Shown here: positions 52,179 to 63,191 of the stretch, in pieces
How positions within the stretch are numbered: the first letter of the stretch is position 1
Layout of the letters: each line of letters opens with the position of its first letter
From: Gemmatimonadota bacterium
GTDB lineage: Bacteria; Gemmatimonadota; Gemmatimonadetes; Longimicrobiales; Gaopeijiaceae
Reading direction: 5' to 3'
Length of the DNA: 64,000 nucleotides
NCBI GenBank assembly: GCA_041390105.1
Contig: JAWKQO010000001.1
Span: 1,924,001-1,988,000, forward strand
Made by a program: the position numbers and the translations under genes
Notes under the pieces: model-generated
The model's input: the letters and a program-made list of their open reading frames with translations, nothing else
The model's database searches: none
Told to the model about the DNA's origin: nothing

Positions 52179-53557
52179 TGGAGACCCGTCGCCCCGGGCG
52201 TGGCGTGATCGTCATCGCCCTGTCGTTCCTGGCCCTGGTCCCGGTCGCGCTGCAGGCGCAGGCCGCGCCGGACAGCGCTGCGATGGCCGCACCACTGCGG
52301 GTCACCCAGAACACGGGCCGCGAGCGGCTCATCACCATCGCGGTCGGAAACTCCGCTCTGGTTACGGTGCCCTCCGGCCTTCGCCGCGTCTCGATTGCCG
52401 ATCCCGAGACGGCTGACGCAGTCCTCGTTTCCAACAACGAGGTGGTCGTCAACGGCAAGGTCGGGGGCACCACCAGCCTGCTCATCTGGGACAACGCAGG
52501 CACGCTGACCATCTACACCGTGCGGGTCACGGTGGACGCCGCCACCCTGGAGGCCGAGTTCCAGCGTCTCTTCCCCGACGAGCGCATCAACGTCTCGGCG
52601 GTTGGAAGCAGCGTGGTGCTCACCGGCGAAGTCCGCGACGCCCGCACACGTGACAAGGCCGTGGCCCTGGCCCAGACGCTGGGAGAGGACGTCACGGTTC
52701 TGGACCATCTCGGTACTCCCGATCAAGGACAGGTCCTGCTGCACGTCCGCTTCGCGGAGGTCTCCCGGAACGCGCTCGAGCAGTACGGCATCAACGTGAC
52801 CCGAGTCGATCCCCGCAACCTGCGCGGCGACGACGAGGGCGCGTTGACCTCCGGTGGTGTGGTTCCCTTCACGCGGGACTTCATCGACGGAGACGGCCCC
52901 GAGCAGACCTTCTCGGACGCGGTCAACTTCTTCCTGTTCCACGACGCCTCCAACTTCGGTGCCTTCGTGCAGGCGCTGAGGGGCCAGGGTCTTTTCCGCA
53001 GCCTGGCCGAGCCCAACCTGCTGGCGATGCCTGGCGAAGAAGCGTCCTTCCTGGCCGGCGGAGAGTTCCCCGTGCCGGTGGCCCAGGGGGCAGGCGCCAA
53101 CACGGTGGTGACCATCGTCTTCAAGGAGTTCGGCATCCGCCTGAAGTTCACGCCGGACATCACCAACTCGGGGGCGGTGCGACTGCACGTGGCGCCCGAG
53201 GTGTCCTCACTCGACTTCGCCAACGGGATCGAGCTGTCCGGCTTCCGTGTCCCCTCGCTGACGTCACGCAAGGCCGAGACGACGGTGGAGCTGATGCCGG
53301 GACAGACCTTCGCCATCGCCGGCCTCATGGACAACACCGTCGTGGAGAACGGCAGCAAGATCCCGCTGCTGGGAGACATTCCGGTGCTCGGTGCCCTCTT
53401 CCGCTCGAAGGACCTTCGGCAGAACCGCACCGAGTTGCTCGTGCTGGTCACGCCCGAACTGGTCCGTCCCAGCGACAGGGCCATCGACGTCCCCACGGGC
53501 GAGCCCTCCACCTGGGAGTCGCGCCTTCCGCCGCGGGAGAACGGCAATGGCCGTTAA
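52178..53557 (+). CDS. cpaC: Tad secretin CpaC/RcpA
   Basis: Outer-membrane secretin of the Tad system, 459 residues, forming the pilus pore. A signal peptide (ends VALQAQA) is followed by a pilus-assembly N-terminal domain (LITIAVGNSALVTVPSGLRRVSIADP), a BON-like domain (INVSAVGSSVVLTGEVRDARTRDKAV), and the secretin domain with VPVAQGAGANTVVTIVFKEFGI and the C-terminal IPLLGDIPVLGALFRS plus LLVLVTPELVRP, the secretin signature. The ATG overlaps cpaB by one base; the stop overlaps cpaE by 11 bases. Confidence 0.95.
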   Translation: METRRPGRGVIVIALSFLALVPVALQAQAAPDSAAMAAPLRVTQNTGRERLITIAVGNSALVTVPSGLRRVSIADPETADAVLVSNNEVVVNGKVGGTTSLLIWDNAGTLTIYTVRVTVDAATLEAEFQRLFPDERINVSAVGSSVVLTGEVRDARTRDKAVALAQTLGEDVTVLDHLGTPDQGQVLLHVRFAEVSRNALEQYGINVTRVDPRNLRGDDEGALTSGGVVPFTRDFIDGDGPEQTFSDAVNFFLFHDASNFGAFVQALRGQGLFRSLAEPNLLAMPGEEASFLAGGEFPVPVAQGAGANTVVTIVFKEFGIRLKFTPDITNSGAVRLHVAPEVSSLDFANGIELSGFRVPSLTSRKAETTVELMPGQTFAIAGLMDNTVVENGSKIPLLGDIPVLGALFRSKDLRQNRTELLVLVTPELVRPSDRAIDVPTGEPSTWESRLPPRENGNGR

Positions 53558-54789
53558 GGCCGCCCTGTTCTCGATCGATCCGACCCTGAGGGCGGACCTG
53601 GCTCGCGCCATCGCGGGCCAGGACGCCGTCACGGTGGCGATGGAAGTCGACGCCCCGTTCACGGACATCGAGGCCCGCCATCTCGATCAGCTCGACGCGC
53701 TGAATCCGGAGTTGGCGTTCCTCGACCTGGAACACAACCCCTCCATCGGGCTGCGCTTCGCCCAGTTCCTCATCGAGTCGAACCCGAGTCGGAAGCTGAT
53801 TGGCTTCGGCCCCGATCTCTCGCCGGAGCTGTTGCTCTCGGCGATGCAGGCCGGGATCTCCGAGTACATGGAGAAGCCCATCGATGAAGCCGCGGTACGC
53901 GACGCCATCGAGCGGGTCATCCGCAAGCTCGGCAAGAAAGCTCCTGAAGGGTCAAAGTCGCCGGGAAAGCTGTTGGTAGTCTTTAGTCCCAAAGGCGGCT
54001 CGGGTTCGACCACGCTGGCCACCAACCTCGCGGTCGAGCTTCACCGACTCACCCGCAAACGCACCCTGCTCGTGGACCTGGATCTGGAGCTGGGAGAGAC
54101 GGCGCTGACCCTGGGCATCGAGCCCAAGTTCAGCGTCGCCGACCTGCTCCGGAACTTTCACCGGGTGGACTCCGACTTGTTGGCGTCCTACATCGACCGC
54201 CACGACTCCGGCCTGGACGTCCTCGCCGCGCCCTACGCCCCCGCGGATCCCCAGAGCGCGGACGTGGACCGCGTGGCGCAGATCCTCGACTTCCTGCGGG
54301 GGCCCTACGAGTTCGTCGTGGTCGACGCGCCCAAGTCCTTCAACGCGCCGACCGTGGCCGCACTCCAGGCCGCTTCCGAGGTCCTGCTCGTGACCACCCC
54401 GGACCTGGCCTCGGTACGCAACCTGGCCCGCTGTCTGCCGCTCCTACGCGAGCTCCGGCGCAGCGCCGCCGACGACTCCCTCCGGCTGATCCTCAACCGC
54501 TTCGATGCGCGGGAGATCATCTCCGAGACGGAGATCGAGAAGGCGCTCGGTCTGGAGACCTATTGGACCGTCGCGAACGACTACCGCGCCGTCATTGGCG
54601 CTCTCAACGCCGGCCGGCCCGTTGTGGACGACGCCCGCTCGGCGTTCGCCCGCGACCTGCGCGGTCTGGCGGGCGAGATCGGTGAGGTGGAGGTGGAATC
54701 CCGCCCCTCCCGCTTCGGCTTTCTCCCCTTTGGATCCGGAAAGCGTCGGGCCACGAGCGGCAAGACGACCAACGGAAAGGCGATGAACC

Positions 54790-54800
<11 letters not shown>
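53547..54800 (+). CDS. cpaE: Tad pilus localisation ATPase CpaE/TadZ
   Basis: ParA/MinD-like ATPase of 417 residues with an N-terminal receiver-like domain. The pseudo-receiver (1-125) ends with ISEYMEKP, the Lys-Pro pair, but the usual phospho-Asp pocket is not convincing. The deviant Walker A at 148-156 is PKGGSGSTT: the signature Lys is kept, the second Lys of the classical loop is Ser, as in many TadZ. Walker B-like DLDLELG and FVVVDAPK follow. It probably positions the Tad machine. GGGAGAA six bases before the ATG; overlaps cpaC and cpaF by 11 bases each. Confidence 0.92.
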
Positions 54801-56246
<1,446 letters not shown>

Positions 56247-56250
<4 letters not shown>

Positions 56251-57242
56251 GCACCGTGGCCCGCGCGCCCTGGCTGACCGCCCTCATCGCCTTCGTCACG
56301 ATGGCTCTGGCGACGTTCGCCATCGCGTTCTTGATCGAAGCCCTACGGCTCCTGGCGCATCGTCGCCTGGTCCAGCGCGAGCTGCAGCGCCTGGCGCAGC
56401 GCGGCGCGGACGGCGCGGCCCCTCGCGCAACCAGCCTCCTGCGCACCCAGGGCAAGGGCCTTCCCCCCTGGCTGAAGCCGCTGCTGGCCCGCGTGCCGCG
56501 GCTCCAGGACCTGCATCACTTCCTGGAGCAGAGCGGAGCCGCGTTGGGCCTGGGTGCCTTCCTGGCGCTGTCGCTGGGCACGGCCGTCGCGGTGGGCTTC
56601 GCCTTGACCGCTCTGGGGCTGGGGCTCGAAGGCGCCGCACCGGCCGCGGCGACGGGAGCGGCGCTCCCCTACCTGTGGTTGGTACGCAAGCGGCGCAAGC
56701 GCATGAACGCCTTCGAGGCCCACTTCCCCGAGGCCATCGATCTGTTGACGCGCTCGATCCGTGCCGGGCACGGCGTCTCGACGGGGTTGGGCATGGTCGC
56801 GGAGGAGGCCGCCGAGCCCGTGGCTGGCGAGTTCCGCCAGGTCTTCGAGGAGCTGCGCTACGGCCTTCCCCTCGACGAGGCCCTCAAGTCCCTCTCAGAC
56901 CGCGTGTCCCTGCCCGACGTACGGATCTTCGCCACGGCCCTCCTCATCCAGCGGGACGTGGGCGGAAACCTGGCCGAGATCCTGGACAAGCTGTCCGAGG
57001 TCATCCGTGAGCGCTTCACGTTCCGTCGGCAGCTTCGCACCCACACGGCGCAGGGCCGCATGACCGGCATTGTGCTGGGCGCGGCTCCGTTCGTCGCGGG
57101 AGGCGGCATGTTCCTGCTGAACCCCGACTACATGCGCCCCCTGTTCGAGGAACCGTTCGGGCGCCTGCTCCTTTCCTTCGCGCTCGGCATGCAGGTGATC
57201 GGCTTCTTCGTGATCCGTCGCATCACGGACGTCGAGTTCTAG
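56247..57242 (+). CDS. tadB: Tad inner-membrane platform protein TadB
   Basis: Platform protein of 331 residues with the T2SSF domain. N-terminal membrane helix, another helix pair near 56540-56680, and then the T2SF signature [21 protein letters not shown] with [20 protein letters not shown] and [20 protein letters not shown], ending in two hydrophobic helices. The start at 56247 gives an ATGA overlap with cpaF. Works with TadC and CpaF. Confidence 0.94.
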
Positions 57243-57252
57243 GAGACGGACG

Positions 57253-58182
57253 ATGATCTATCTGGTGATGGCCCTGGTGGCGCTCTCGACCAGCTTCCTG
57301 GTCGTGGCCATGAACGAAGCCGCGAATTCACAGGGTCGCGTTCTGCGCCGCCAACTGGCCGCCCTGCGCATCCCCCTGCCGGTCCACCTCCGCCTGGCAG
57401 AGCGACGCGCTCGCCAGGCCAGGCGGCGGAAGCTCCGCCTCATCATGGAGGCATTGGGCACCCGTCTGGCGGTGGGCCCGCGCGCCAAGGAGAGCATCCG
57501 TCAGTGGTTGCTCCAGGCCGGCTTCCGGAGCCCGGAGGCTGTTGCCCTCTTCCTCTCCGTGCGCCTCATCGCGGCGGTCGGGGCCGGCTCGATCGCCGTC
57601 TTCCTGCTCACGGTTGCAGAAGCCAACGCGCTGCTCTGGGTCGTGAGCATCGCATTCCTGGCGCTCCTGGGCTGGAGCCTGCCCTTCCTGGTCGTGCGGA
57701 TGCGGGCCCGCCGCCGTCAGCGCGCCATCCAGGGGGCGATCCCCGACATGCTGGATCTGTTGGTGGTCTGTGTCGAAGCCGGGCTGGGCCTCAACCAGGC
57801 CCTCTTCCGGGTCGCGCAGGAGATCGACGCCGTCTCGCCGCAGCTGGCCGAGGAGTTGGCCATCGCCAACCTGGAGATCCGCGCTGGTGCACCGCGCATG
57901 GACGCCTTGCGGACGCTCGCCGCCCGTACGGGACTCGAGGACATGCGGGCGCTCGTCAGCATGCTGATCCAGACCGATCGCTTCGGTACCTCCATCGGGC
58001 ACTCGCTTCGTGTGCACGCGGACACGCTCCGCACCAAGCGCCGCCAACGCGCCGAAGAAGCTGCGGCCAAGACCACGATCCAGATGCTCTTTCCGCTCGC
58101 GTTCTTCGTCTTTCCGGCCACGTTCGTGGTCGTGATCGGGCCCGCCCTGTTCCTCTTCCGCGAGTTGCTCGGAGGCCTCTGA
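57253..58182 (+). CDS. tadC: Tad inner-membrane platform protein TadC
   Basis: Second platform protein, 309 residues, T2SSF type. Membrane helices at the N-terminus (VMALVALSTSFLVVAMNEAA), in the middle (LIAAVGAGSIAVFLLTV, LLWVVSIAFLALLGWSLPFLVV) and at the C-terminus (FPLAFFVFPATFVVVIGPALFLF). The core has IPDMLDLLVVCVEAGLGLNQALFRVAQEI and MLIQTDRFGTSIGHSLRVHADTLR. It follows tadB by ten bases, and its stop shares one base with the next start. Confidence 0.94.
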   Translation: MIYLVMALVALSTSFLVVAMNEAANSQGRVLRRQLAALRIPLPVHLRLAERRARQARRRKLRLIMEALGTRLAVGPRAKESIRQWLLQAGFRSPEAVALFLSVRLIAAVGAGSIAVFLLTVAEANALLWVVSIAFLALLGWSLPFLVVRMRARRRQRAIQGAIPDMLDLLVVCVEAGLGLNQALFRVAQEIDAVSPQLAEELAIANLEIRAGAPRMDALRTLAARTGLEDMRALVSMLIQTDRFGTSIGHSLRVHADTLRTKRRQRAEEAAAKTTIQMLFPLAFFVFPATFVVVIGPALFLFRELLGGL

Positions 58183-58538
58183 TGCCCGCACTGGTCGTCC
58201 GCAACCCTGATCGCAACAGCACGCTCGGGATCCGGGTGGGCGTCGCCGACAGCCCATGGTCGCGGTTGCGCGGCCTGCTCGGTCGCGACGCGCTCTCGCC
58301 GGGGGAGGGGCTGATGCTCATGCCCTGCCGGGCGATCCACATGTACGGAATGCGCTTCGCCATCGACGTGGCCTTTCTCGACCCGGAGGGGCGCGTGGTG
58401 GCGACCTATGACACCATCCGCCCCGGAGATCGGACCCGCGTGCACAAGGACGCGCGCTACGCGCTCGAGGTTCCGGCCGGCACGCTGGCCGAAACCGGGA
58501 CCCGGCCGGGCGACACCCTGGAGTGGGAGATCCGATGA
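58182..58538 (+). CDS. DUF192-family protein inserted in the Tad operon
   Basis: Protein of 118 residues of the DUF192 family: DSPWSRLRGLLGRDALSPGEGLMLMPCRAIHMYGMRFAIDVAFLDPEGRVV and a final LEVPAGTLAETG segment. It has no obvious signal peptide in this start. The family is small, beta-rich and of unknown function, sometimes found near secretion genes. The ATG overlaps the tadC stop (TGATG) and its own stop overlaps the next ATG by four bases, so it is fully built into the operon. Confidence 0.87.
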   Translation: MPALVVRNPDRNSTLGIRVGVADSPWSRLRGLLGRDALSPGEGLMLMPCRAIHMYGMRFAIDVAFLDPEGRVVATYDTIRPGDRTRVHKDARYALEVPAGTLAETGTRPGDTLEWEIR

Positions 58539-60142
58539 GCCAGCGTCCCAAAGTGCTCGCCTACGATCCCCGGCCCGACGAGGGCGGGTCCGCTGGCTCC
58601 TGGTTGTCCCGGCTGGGAAAGGCCGGGCCCAAGCCGGTGGGAGTCGCCTCCGACACCGAGGCCGACCTCACCCGCGCGCCCGACTACGACGTGCGGGACA
58701 TGCACGGCGTGGTGGAGAAGCTCCGTGGTGAGGCGATCCGCCGCGCCCGTGAGGACGCCCGGGCACAACGGGATGGCAAGGACCAGGAGCTGCCCCTCGC
58801 CACCGCCGAGATCGAGCTGCGCGAGCGCTGCCGTTCGGCGTACGAGCGTTGGCGGGCCCAGGAACGGGCGACCGTCGAGAGCCGGTGGGCCGAGCAGGAG
58901 AAGTCCCTTTCCGAGAACGTGGGACGCGCGTCGCTCCTCATCGACCGCATCCAGCGTCTCACGCACGAGCTGAAGCGTACCAAAGCCCGGTTGTCCATGC
59001 GCAGGCAAGAGGTCTCGCGAGAGCTGCAGCGCAACGGTGAGGACGGCACGCGAGGCCTCTCCACCCGCGCCTACCTGCTCGCGGTCTCGTTCCTGGCGTT
59101 GGTGGAGTACTTCGCGAACGCACCCGTGTTCGCTTCGCTTCTCCCGAGGGATCCCCTCACCGAGCGTCAGATCCGCATCCTGACCGAGGTGTCGCACGGG
59201 TGGCTGGCCGGGGCGCAACGGGTCTTCGCCCAGCTGTTGCTGCGCCCGGATGCGGCCCTCCTGGCGGCTGGTGTGGTCACCTTCCTCTGCGTGCTCGGCC
59301 ACTTCTTCGGCCGTTCCCTGCGCGATCTGGTGTCGCTGGGCGATCAGCGCATGCGCCGCGACACCGTGGCCGGGCGCTCGTCGTTGGAGCACATCATTCC
59401 CCTGGTGCTGACCGGCGCCGGCTTGGCGCTGGTCATCGGTGTGCTCTTCCAAGCGCGCATGACGCTGGGGCAAGTGGGCGAAGAGCGCTATCAGGAGGAC
59501 GTTGCCGTCGTGGCCGAGCTCCGGCGCGACGCTGGTTGGTTGCGTGTGGACGGCGACCTCTTGACCGCCAACGAGCGGGCCGACCGGGCAGACGACATGG
59601 AAGCGGCCGCGACCGAGCTGCGCGAGTACGCGACGTCTATGAGCCGCTTGAGCTTCCCGATCCTGTTGCTCAACCTCACGCTGGTGCTCTGCGCGATCTG
59701 TGCGGCGTACTACCACCGCCGCGTCCGACGGTGGGAGTACTTCGACGACAGTACCTTCGAGGACGAGCGCCGCGAATGCGTGGCGGCCGCCGAGGAGGCC
59801 TCCGAGGAGGTCACCACCATCCTCGGGGAGTCCACCAAGCACATTCGCGAGCTGAAGGGGCTCCTCGCCTTGCACAGCGAGCGGCACCTCGCCGAGATGG
59901 CCGGGAAGCTGGACGACGTGATCGCGCTGTACCGCAACGAGAACGAGCGCGTCCGACGCGGCACGCCGGCCCCCGCCGGTGCCCAAACGGAATCGAGCCT
60001 GCTCAACCTGGACGCGGGCCCGCTCTTCACGGGCAACCATGCCCTGCACACTCCCGAGGTCTACGAGTCCGACCTGGCCGACCTGAGAGAGCGTTTCGAG
60101 GTCGTACGGGTCGACTTCAACCGGGAGGCCACCGAGCAATGA
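58535..60142 (+). CDS. Four-TM coiled-coil protein of unknown function in the Tad operon
   Basis: I do not recognise this 535-residue protein. Residues 1-165 are soluble and strongly helical (60-160 coiled-coil-like: LRERCRSAYERWRAQERATVESRWAEQEK in sections). Membrane helices follow at about 179-200, 240-257, 286-306 and 373-394, with a loop of about 65 residues before the last. The C-terminal 140 residues are again soluble and helical (EEASEEVTTILGESTKHIRELKGLLALHSE in sections). The ATG makes an ATGA overlap with the DUF192 gene, and the stop overlaps the VWA-like lipoprotein gene. It could be a membrane-spanning regulator or scaffold of the Tad machine. Confidence 0.8.
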   Translation: MSQRPKVLAYDPRPDEGGSAGSWLSRLGKAGPKPVGVASDTEADLTRAPDYDVRDMHGVVEKLRGEAIRRAREDARAQRDGKDQELPLATAEIELRERCRSAYERWRAQERATVESRWAEQEKSLSENVGRASLLIDRIQRLTHELKRTKARLSMRRQEVSRELQRNGEDGTRGLSTRAYLLAVSFLALVEYFANAPVFASLLPRDPLTERQIRILTEVSHGWLAGAQRVFAQLLLRPDAALLAAGVVTFLCVLGHFFGRSLRDLVSLGDQRMRRDTVAGRSSLEHIIPLVLTGAGLALVIGVLFQARMTLGQVGEERYQEDVAVVAELRRDAGWLRVDGDLLTANERADRADDMEAAATELREYATSMSRLSFPILLLNLTLVLCAICAAYYHRRVRRWEYFDDSTFEDERRECVAAAEEASEEVTTILGESTKHIRELKGLLALHSERHLAEMAGKLDDVIALYRNENERVRRGTPAPAGAQTESSLLNLDAGPLFTGNHALHTPEVYESDLADLRERFEVVRVDFNREATEQ

Positions 60143-60921
60143 CGCGGTCCACGTCCACGGCGGCCCTCGTCCTGGCGGCGCTGGGCTCCCTGAGCGGGTG
60201 CATCGACCCGGCCGCGAGCGCCGAGCAGCGCGAGCTGCTGGCTGCCGAAGCGGCCCGCCCGCCCGAGCACGTGGCCTTCGTGTTCGACCGCTCGCAGAGC
60301 ATCCAGGGGCACCAGCTCATGCAGGCCAGGGACCTCATGCGGGACCGTATCCGCTCGCTGGGGCACGGGGACCGTATCACCGCGCTCGAGCTCCTGCAGC
60401 GCTCTATCGAGGAGGTTCCCAAGCGCTGGTCCCAGACGGTACCCGAACGGGAGCGCGCCGACCTCGTGCTCCCGGGTGACTCCGTGGCCCGCGACCGCTT
60501 CCTGCGCGACGCGGTCGACTATCTCTCGGCCTTCGCGGACACGACGGGCCGGGACCGCATCACGGGAACCGATATCCTGTCGACCCTCCACGACGTGGCC
60601 GAGGAGTTCCGTGTCCGCCCGGACAGTCGCAAGACGCTCTACCTGTTCTCCGACATGCTGCAATCCACTGCGGAGATCGAAATGGAGGGTCAGCGGCGCA
60701 TGCCTGCGGGCGACTGGGTGACGACCGCCGTGGAGAAGGGCATCCTGCCGGACCTCTCCGGCGTGTGCGTGGTGGTGGTGGGCGGCCGCGTGGACAATGA
60801 CGCGGGCCAACGTGTGAAGGAGTTCTGGAAGCGGTATTTCCAGGCGACCGGTGCCACCCTGCGGGACGAGAACTACTCGTACCGCCCGGTGCGGCTCCCG
60901 GGCGCCGAGACCTGTGCATAG
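60139..60921 (+). CDS. VWA-like lipoprotein in the Tad operon
   Basis: Lipoprotein of 260 residues (lipobox LGSLSGC, Cys about 21) with a von Willebrand factor A-like domain: HVAFVFDRSQSIQGH gives a MIDAS DxSxS (Asp about 50), then TLYLFSDMLQST and SGVCVVVVGGRV. The ATG overlaps the upstream gene (ATGA). A metal-ion-dependent adhesion or protein-binding role near the secreted side of the envelope is likely by fold. It is not a standard Tad component. Confidence 0.85.
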   Translation: MTRSTSTAALVLAALGSLSGCIDPAASAEQRELLAAEAARPPEHVAFVFDRSQSIQGHQLMQARDLMRDRIRSLGHGDRITALELLQRSIEEVPKRWSQTVPERERADLVLPGDSVARDRFLRDAVDYLSAFADTTGRDRITGTDILSTLHDVAEEFRVRPDSRKTLYLFSDMLQSTAEIEMEGQRRMPAGDWVTTAVEKGILPDLSGVCVVVVGGRVDNDAGQRVKEFWKRYFQATGATLRDENYSYRPVRLPGAETCA

Positions 60922-60925
60922 ACCG

Positions 60926-61369
60926 ATGCGACTGATCCGTTCACTCTGGCACCGCCGGCGGGGGCAGAGCCTCGTCGAGTTCGCGATCGCGATCCCGGTG
61001 GCTGTCTTCCTTCTTCTCTCCGTCGTGGAGGTAGGGCGCCACTTCTACACGCGGGCCACCGTGCGCAACGCGGTGCAGGAAGCGGCCCGCTTCGCGATCA
61101 CCGGTCAGACGCTGACGGACCCGGCCACCGGCACGCCCCTGTCGCGCGCGGAGTCCATCAAACAGGTCCTGGTCGACCGGGCCGTCCAGCTCAACATCCC
61201 CGTCTCCGACATCGTGTTGGACCCGTCCAACGGGGGCGGACCGGACGAGCTGGTGCGCATCTCGCTCACCTATCTGTATCAGTTCGGAGGGGGCATGCTG
61301 CCCAGCTTCATGCCCACCACCATGCCGATCACCGTCAGCACCACGGTCAAGAATGAGCCCATCTTCTAG
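60926..61369 (+). CDS. tadE: TadE-family pseudopilin
   Basis: Pseudopilin of 147 residues: basic N-terminus and RRRGQSLVEFAIAIPVAVFLLLSVVEVGRHF, the TadE-like motif with Glu and a long hydrophobic helix, then AVQEAARFAITG and a beta-rich outside part. It begins four bases after the VWA-like gene stop and overlaps the next gene by 17 bases. Processed by the A24 peptidase in other systems. Confidence 0.92.
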   Translation: MRLIRSLWHRRRGQSLVEFAIAIPVAVFLLLSVVEVGRHFYTRATVRNAVQEAARFAITGQTLTDPATGTPLSRAESIKQVLVDRAVQLNIPVSDIVLDPSNGGGPDELVRISLTYLYQFGGGMLPSFMPTTMPITVSTTVKNEPIF

Positions 61370-61886
61370 GGACGCCCTCCGTCGCCTGCGACGGACGCTG
61401 GCGAGGAGCGACCGCGGCCAGGAGCTGATCGAGCTGGCCATCGTGCTTCCGGTGGTGCTGTTCCTCCTGCTCGGAACCATCGAGTTGGGGTACGCCTTCA
61501 CCGTTGCCCATGCGATGGCCGGGCTGTCGCGCGAGGGGGCCAGCCTCGCGTCCCGCGGAGCCACGCTCACCGAGGTGGCCCAGGTGGTCATCGACAATGG
61601 GGGCGACATCAACATGACCGCCCGTGGCGGTGTGGTGGCCAGTCGCGTGGTGGTCCAGGGTTCGACGCCCACCGTCACGGACCAGTTCTCCCGAGGCAGT
61701 GTGGGAGCGAGCCAGATGGGCCCGCTCGGGTCTCCGGCAGCGGCCCTGCAGAGCATCTCCGGGCTGCAGGACGGTCGGGTGCTCTACACGGTCGAGGTGT
61801 TCTACGCGTATCAGCCGATCACCCCGCTCTCCGGTGTGCTCGGACGGATCCTCCCGTCCTCGCTGTACGAGGCGGCTGTCTTCTAG
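61353..61886 (+). CDS. tadF: TadE/TadF-family pseudopilin
   Basis: Second pseudopilin, 177 residues: SDRGQELIELAIVLPVVLFLLLGTIELGYAF is the TadE-like N-terminal helix, followed by MAGLSREGASLASRGA and a Gly/Ser-rich extracellular part. Position after tadE suggests the TadF role, but the sequence is TadE-like, so the symbol is provisional. Confidence 0.88.
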   Translation: MSPSSRDALRRLRRTLARSDRGQELIELAIVLPVVLFLLLGTIELGYAFTVAHAMAGLSREGASLASRGATLTEVAQVVIDNGGDINMTARGGVVASRVVVQGSTPTVTDQFSRGSVGASQMGPLGSPAAALQSISGLQDGRVLYTVEVFYAYQPITPLSGVLGRILPSSLYEAAVF

Positions 61887-61921
61887 ATCGGTCTTTCGCA
61901 TCACCGTTGGAGGAAGCATCC

Positions 61922-63127
61922 ATGTCCATCCGCTCACAGCGCGACACCTTCACTGGCCCCGGGCCCGCCTGGTCCAACGAGCGTGGTTCCGTCGTGCTCT
62001 TCGTCGCGCTCGCCATGGTGCTGTTGCTCGGGATGAGTGGGCTGGCCGTGGACATGGGGCGCGCGTATCTGAGCCGCGCCCGCATGGTGCGGGCCGTGGA
62101 CGCCGCAGCGCTCGCCGGCGCTCGTGTCTTCCGCAGCGGTCAGGGCCAAGCGCGCCAGCACGCGCTGGCCATCGCCCAGGCGAACGGGCTGGGGAACGGC
62201 AACCAAGGACCCAACCTCAGTGTGCAGTTCGGCCAGAACCAGTTCGGTGAGAACACCGTGCAGGTGACGGCCTCGGAGACGATGCCGACGCTGCTGGCGC
62301 GGGTGTTGGGGCGCACGACCGTGGACATCCGGGCGCGCGCCGAAGCGGCGACCCCTCCCGTCGACCTGATCCTGGTCATCGACCACTCCGGCTCGTTGCA
62401 GCAGGCCGGCGCCTGGGGCGATCTCCAGGATGCCGCGCGCTCCTTCGTGCAGAAGTTCGACGACAATATCGACCAGATGGGATTGGTCGGGTTCAATACG
62501 CGGGCCACGCAGCGGGTCTGGCTGACGGATCACTTCACCGGTTCCATCACCAGTACCATCAACACCATGACCTCTGCGGGTTGGACCAATACCGGGCAGT
62601 CGCTCAAGTACGCCTACGACCAGCTGACAGGCGGCGCAGTGCGACAGCGCTCCGTCAAAGTGGTCGTCTTCTTCACAGACGGGCGGCCCACGGCCTTTCG
62701 CGATGTGATCGGACTCCCGGGATCCGAGCAGGATCGAGTGATGGCAGTCGGCGAGACCGGCAGCAACGTGGTCGGGTATTGGGACGATCCGCTCAACACC
62801 CTCCCCAACCAGGGCAACCCACCCTCCGTGGATGGGTGCGCCAACTCCTCCAATTGCTTCGGCTATTGGAACGGCGACCTCGCCCGCACCAAGGCGCACG
62901 ACGATGGGCGGACCTGGGCCAGCGCGATCCGGGGTGACGGGGCCTACATCTACACCATCGGCCTGGGATGGGCGGTCGAGTCCTACCTCGACGAGTTGTC
63001 CAACGAGGGCGGGATCTCCGATCCTGGTCAGCCGCGCGGGCGCACCTACGTGGCGCCCACGGCCGCGGATCTCGATGCCGTGTTCGACCTGGTGGCGTCC
63101 GACATCTTCGTCCGCCTCGCCTCCTGA
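61922..63127 (+). CDS. tadG: TadG-family protein with VWA domain
   Basis: Tad-associated protein of 401 residues. The TadG N-terminus NERGSVVLFVALAMVLLLGMSGLAVDMGRAYL is followed by RMVRAVDAAALAGAR, and then a von Willebrand factor A domain with MIDAS D154-H-S-G-S158, the TNTGQSLKYAYDQL threonine and the FFTDGRPT Asp; all metal-site residues are visible. GGAGGAAGC about eight bases before the ATG. Last gene of the locus. The VWA may bind surfaces or other Tad parts. Confidence 0.92.
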   Translation: MSIRSQRDTFTGPGPAWSNERGSVVLFVALAMVLLLGMSGLAVDMGRAYLSRARMVRAVDAAALAGARVFRSGQGQARQHALAIAQANGLGNGNQGPNLSVQFGQNQFGENTVQVTASETMPTLLARVLGRTTVDIRARAEAATPPVDLILVIDHSGSLQQAGAWGDLQDAARSFVQKFDDNIDQMGLVGFNTRATQRVWLTDHFTGSITSTINTMTSAGWTNTGQSLKYAYDQLTGGAVRQRSVKVVVFFTDGRPTAFRDVIGLPGSEQDRVMAVGETGSNVVGYWDDPLNTLPNQGNPPSVDGCANSSNCFGYWNGDLARTKAHDDGRTWASAIRGDGAYIYTIGLGWAVESYLDELSNEGGISDPGQPRGRTYVAPTAADLDAVFDLVASDIFVRLAS

Positions 63128-63138
63128 GTGGGGCCGGA

Positions 63139-63171
63139 CCCCGGCGCTGGCTTACTCCAGCGGGACCGGGG
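63139..63171. terminator. Long stem-loop ending the Tad operon
   Basis: CCCCGG CGCTGG, loop CTTACT, CCAGCG, three-base bulge GGA, CCGGGG: twelve base pairs with one bulge, in the gap between tadG (plus) and the DinB gene (minus). It can serve both directions. Confidence 0.6.
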
Positions 63172-63191
63172 CAGCGAGCGCGAGGATACCG

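Noticed and set aside
58457..60139. 560-codon antisense frame in the Tad operon
   Set aside because: The plus-strand gene fits the operon through exact four-base overlaps and has plausible membrane helices; the antisense frame breaks the operon.
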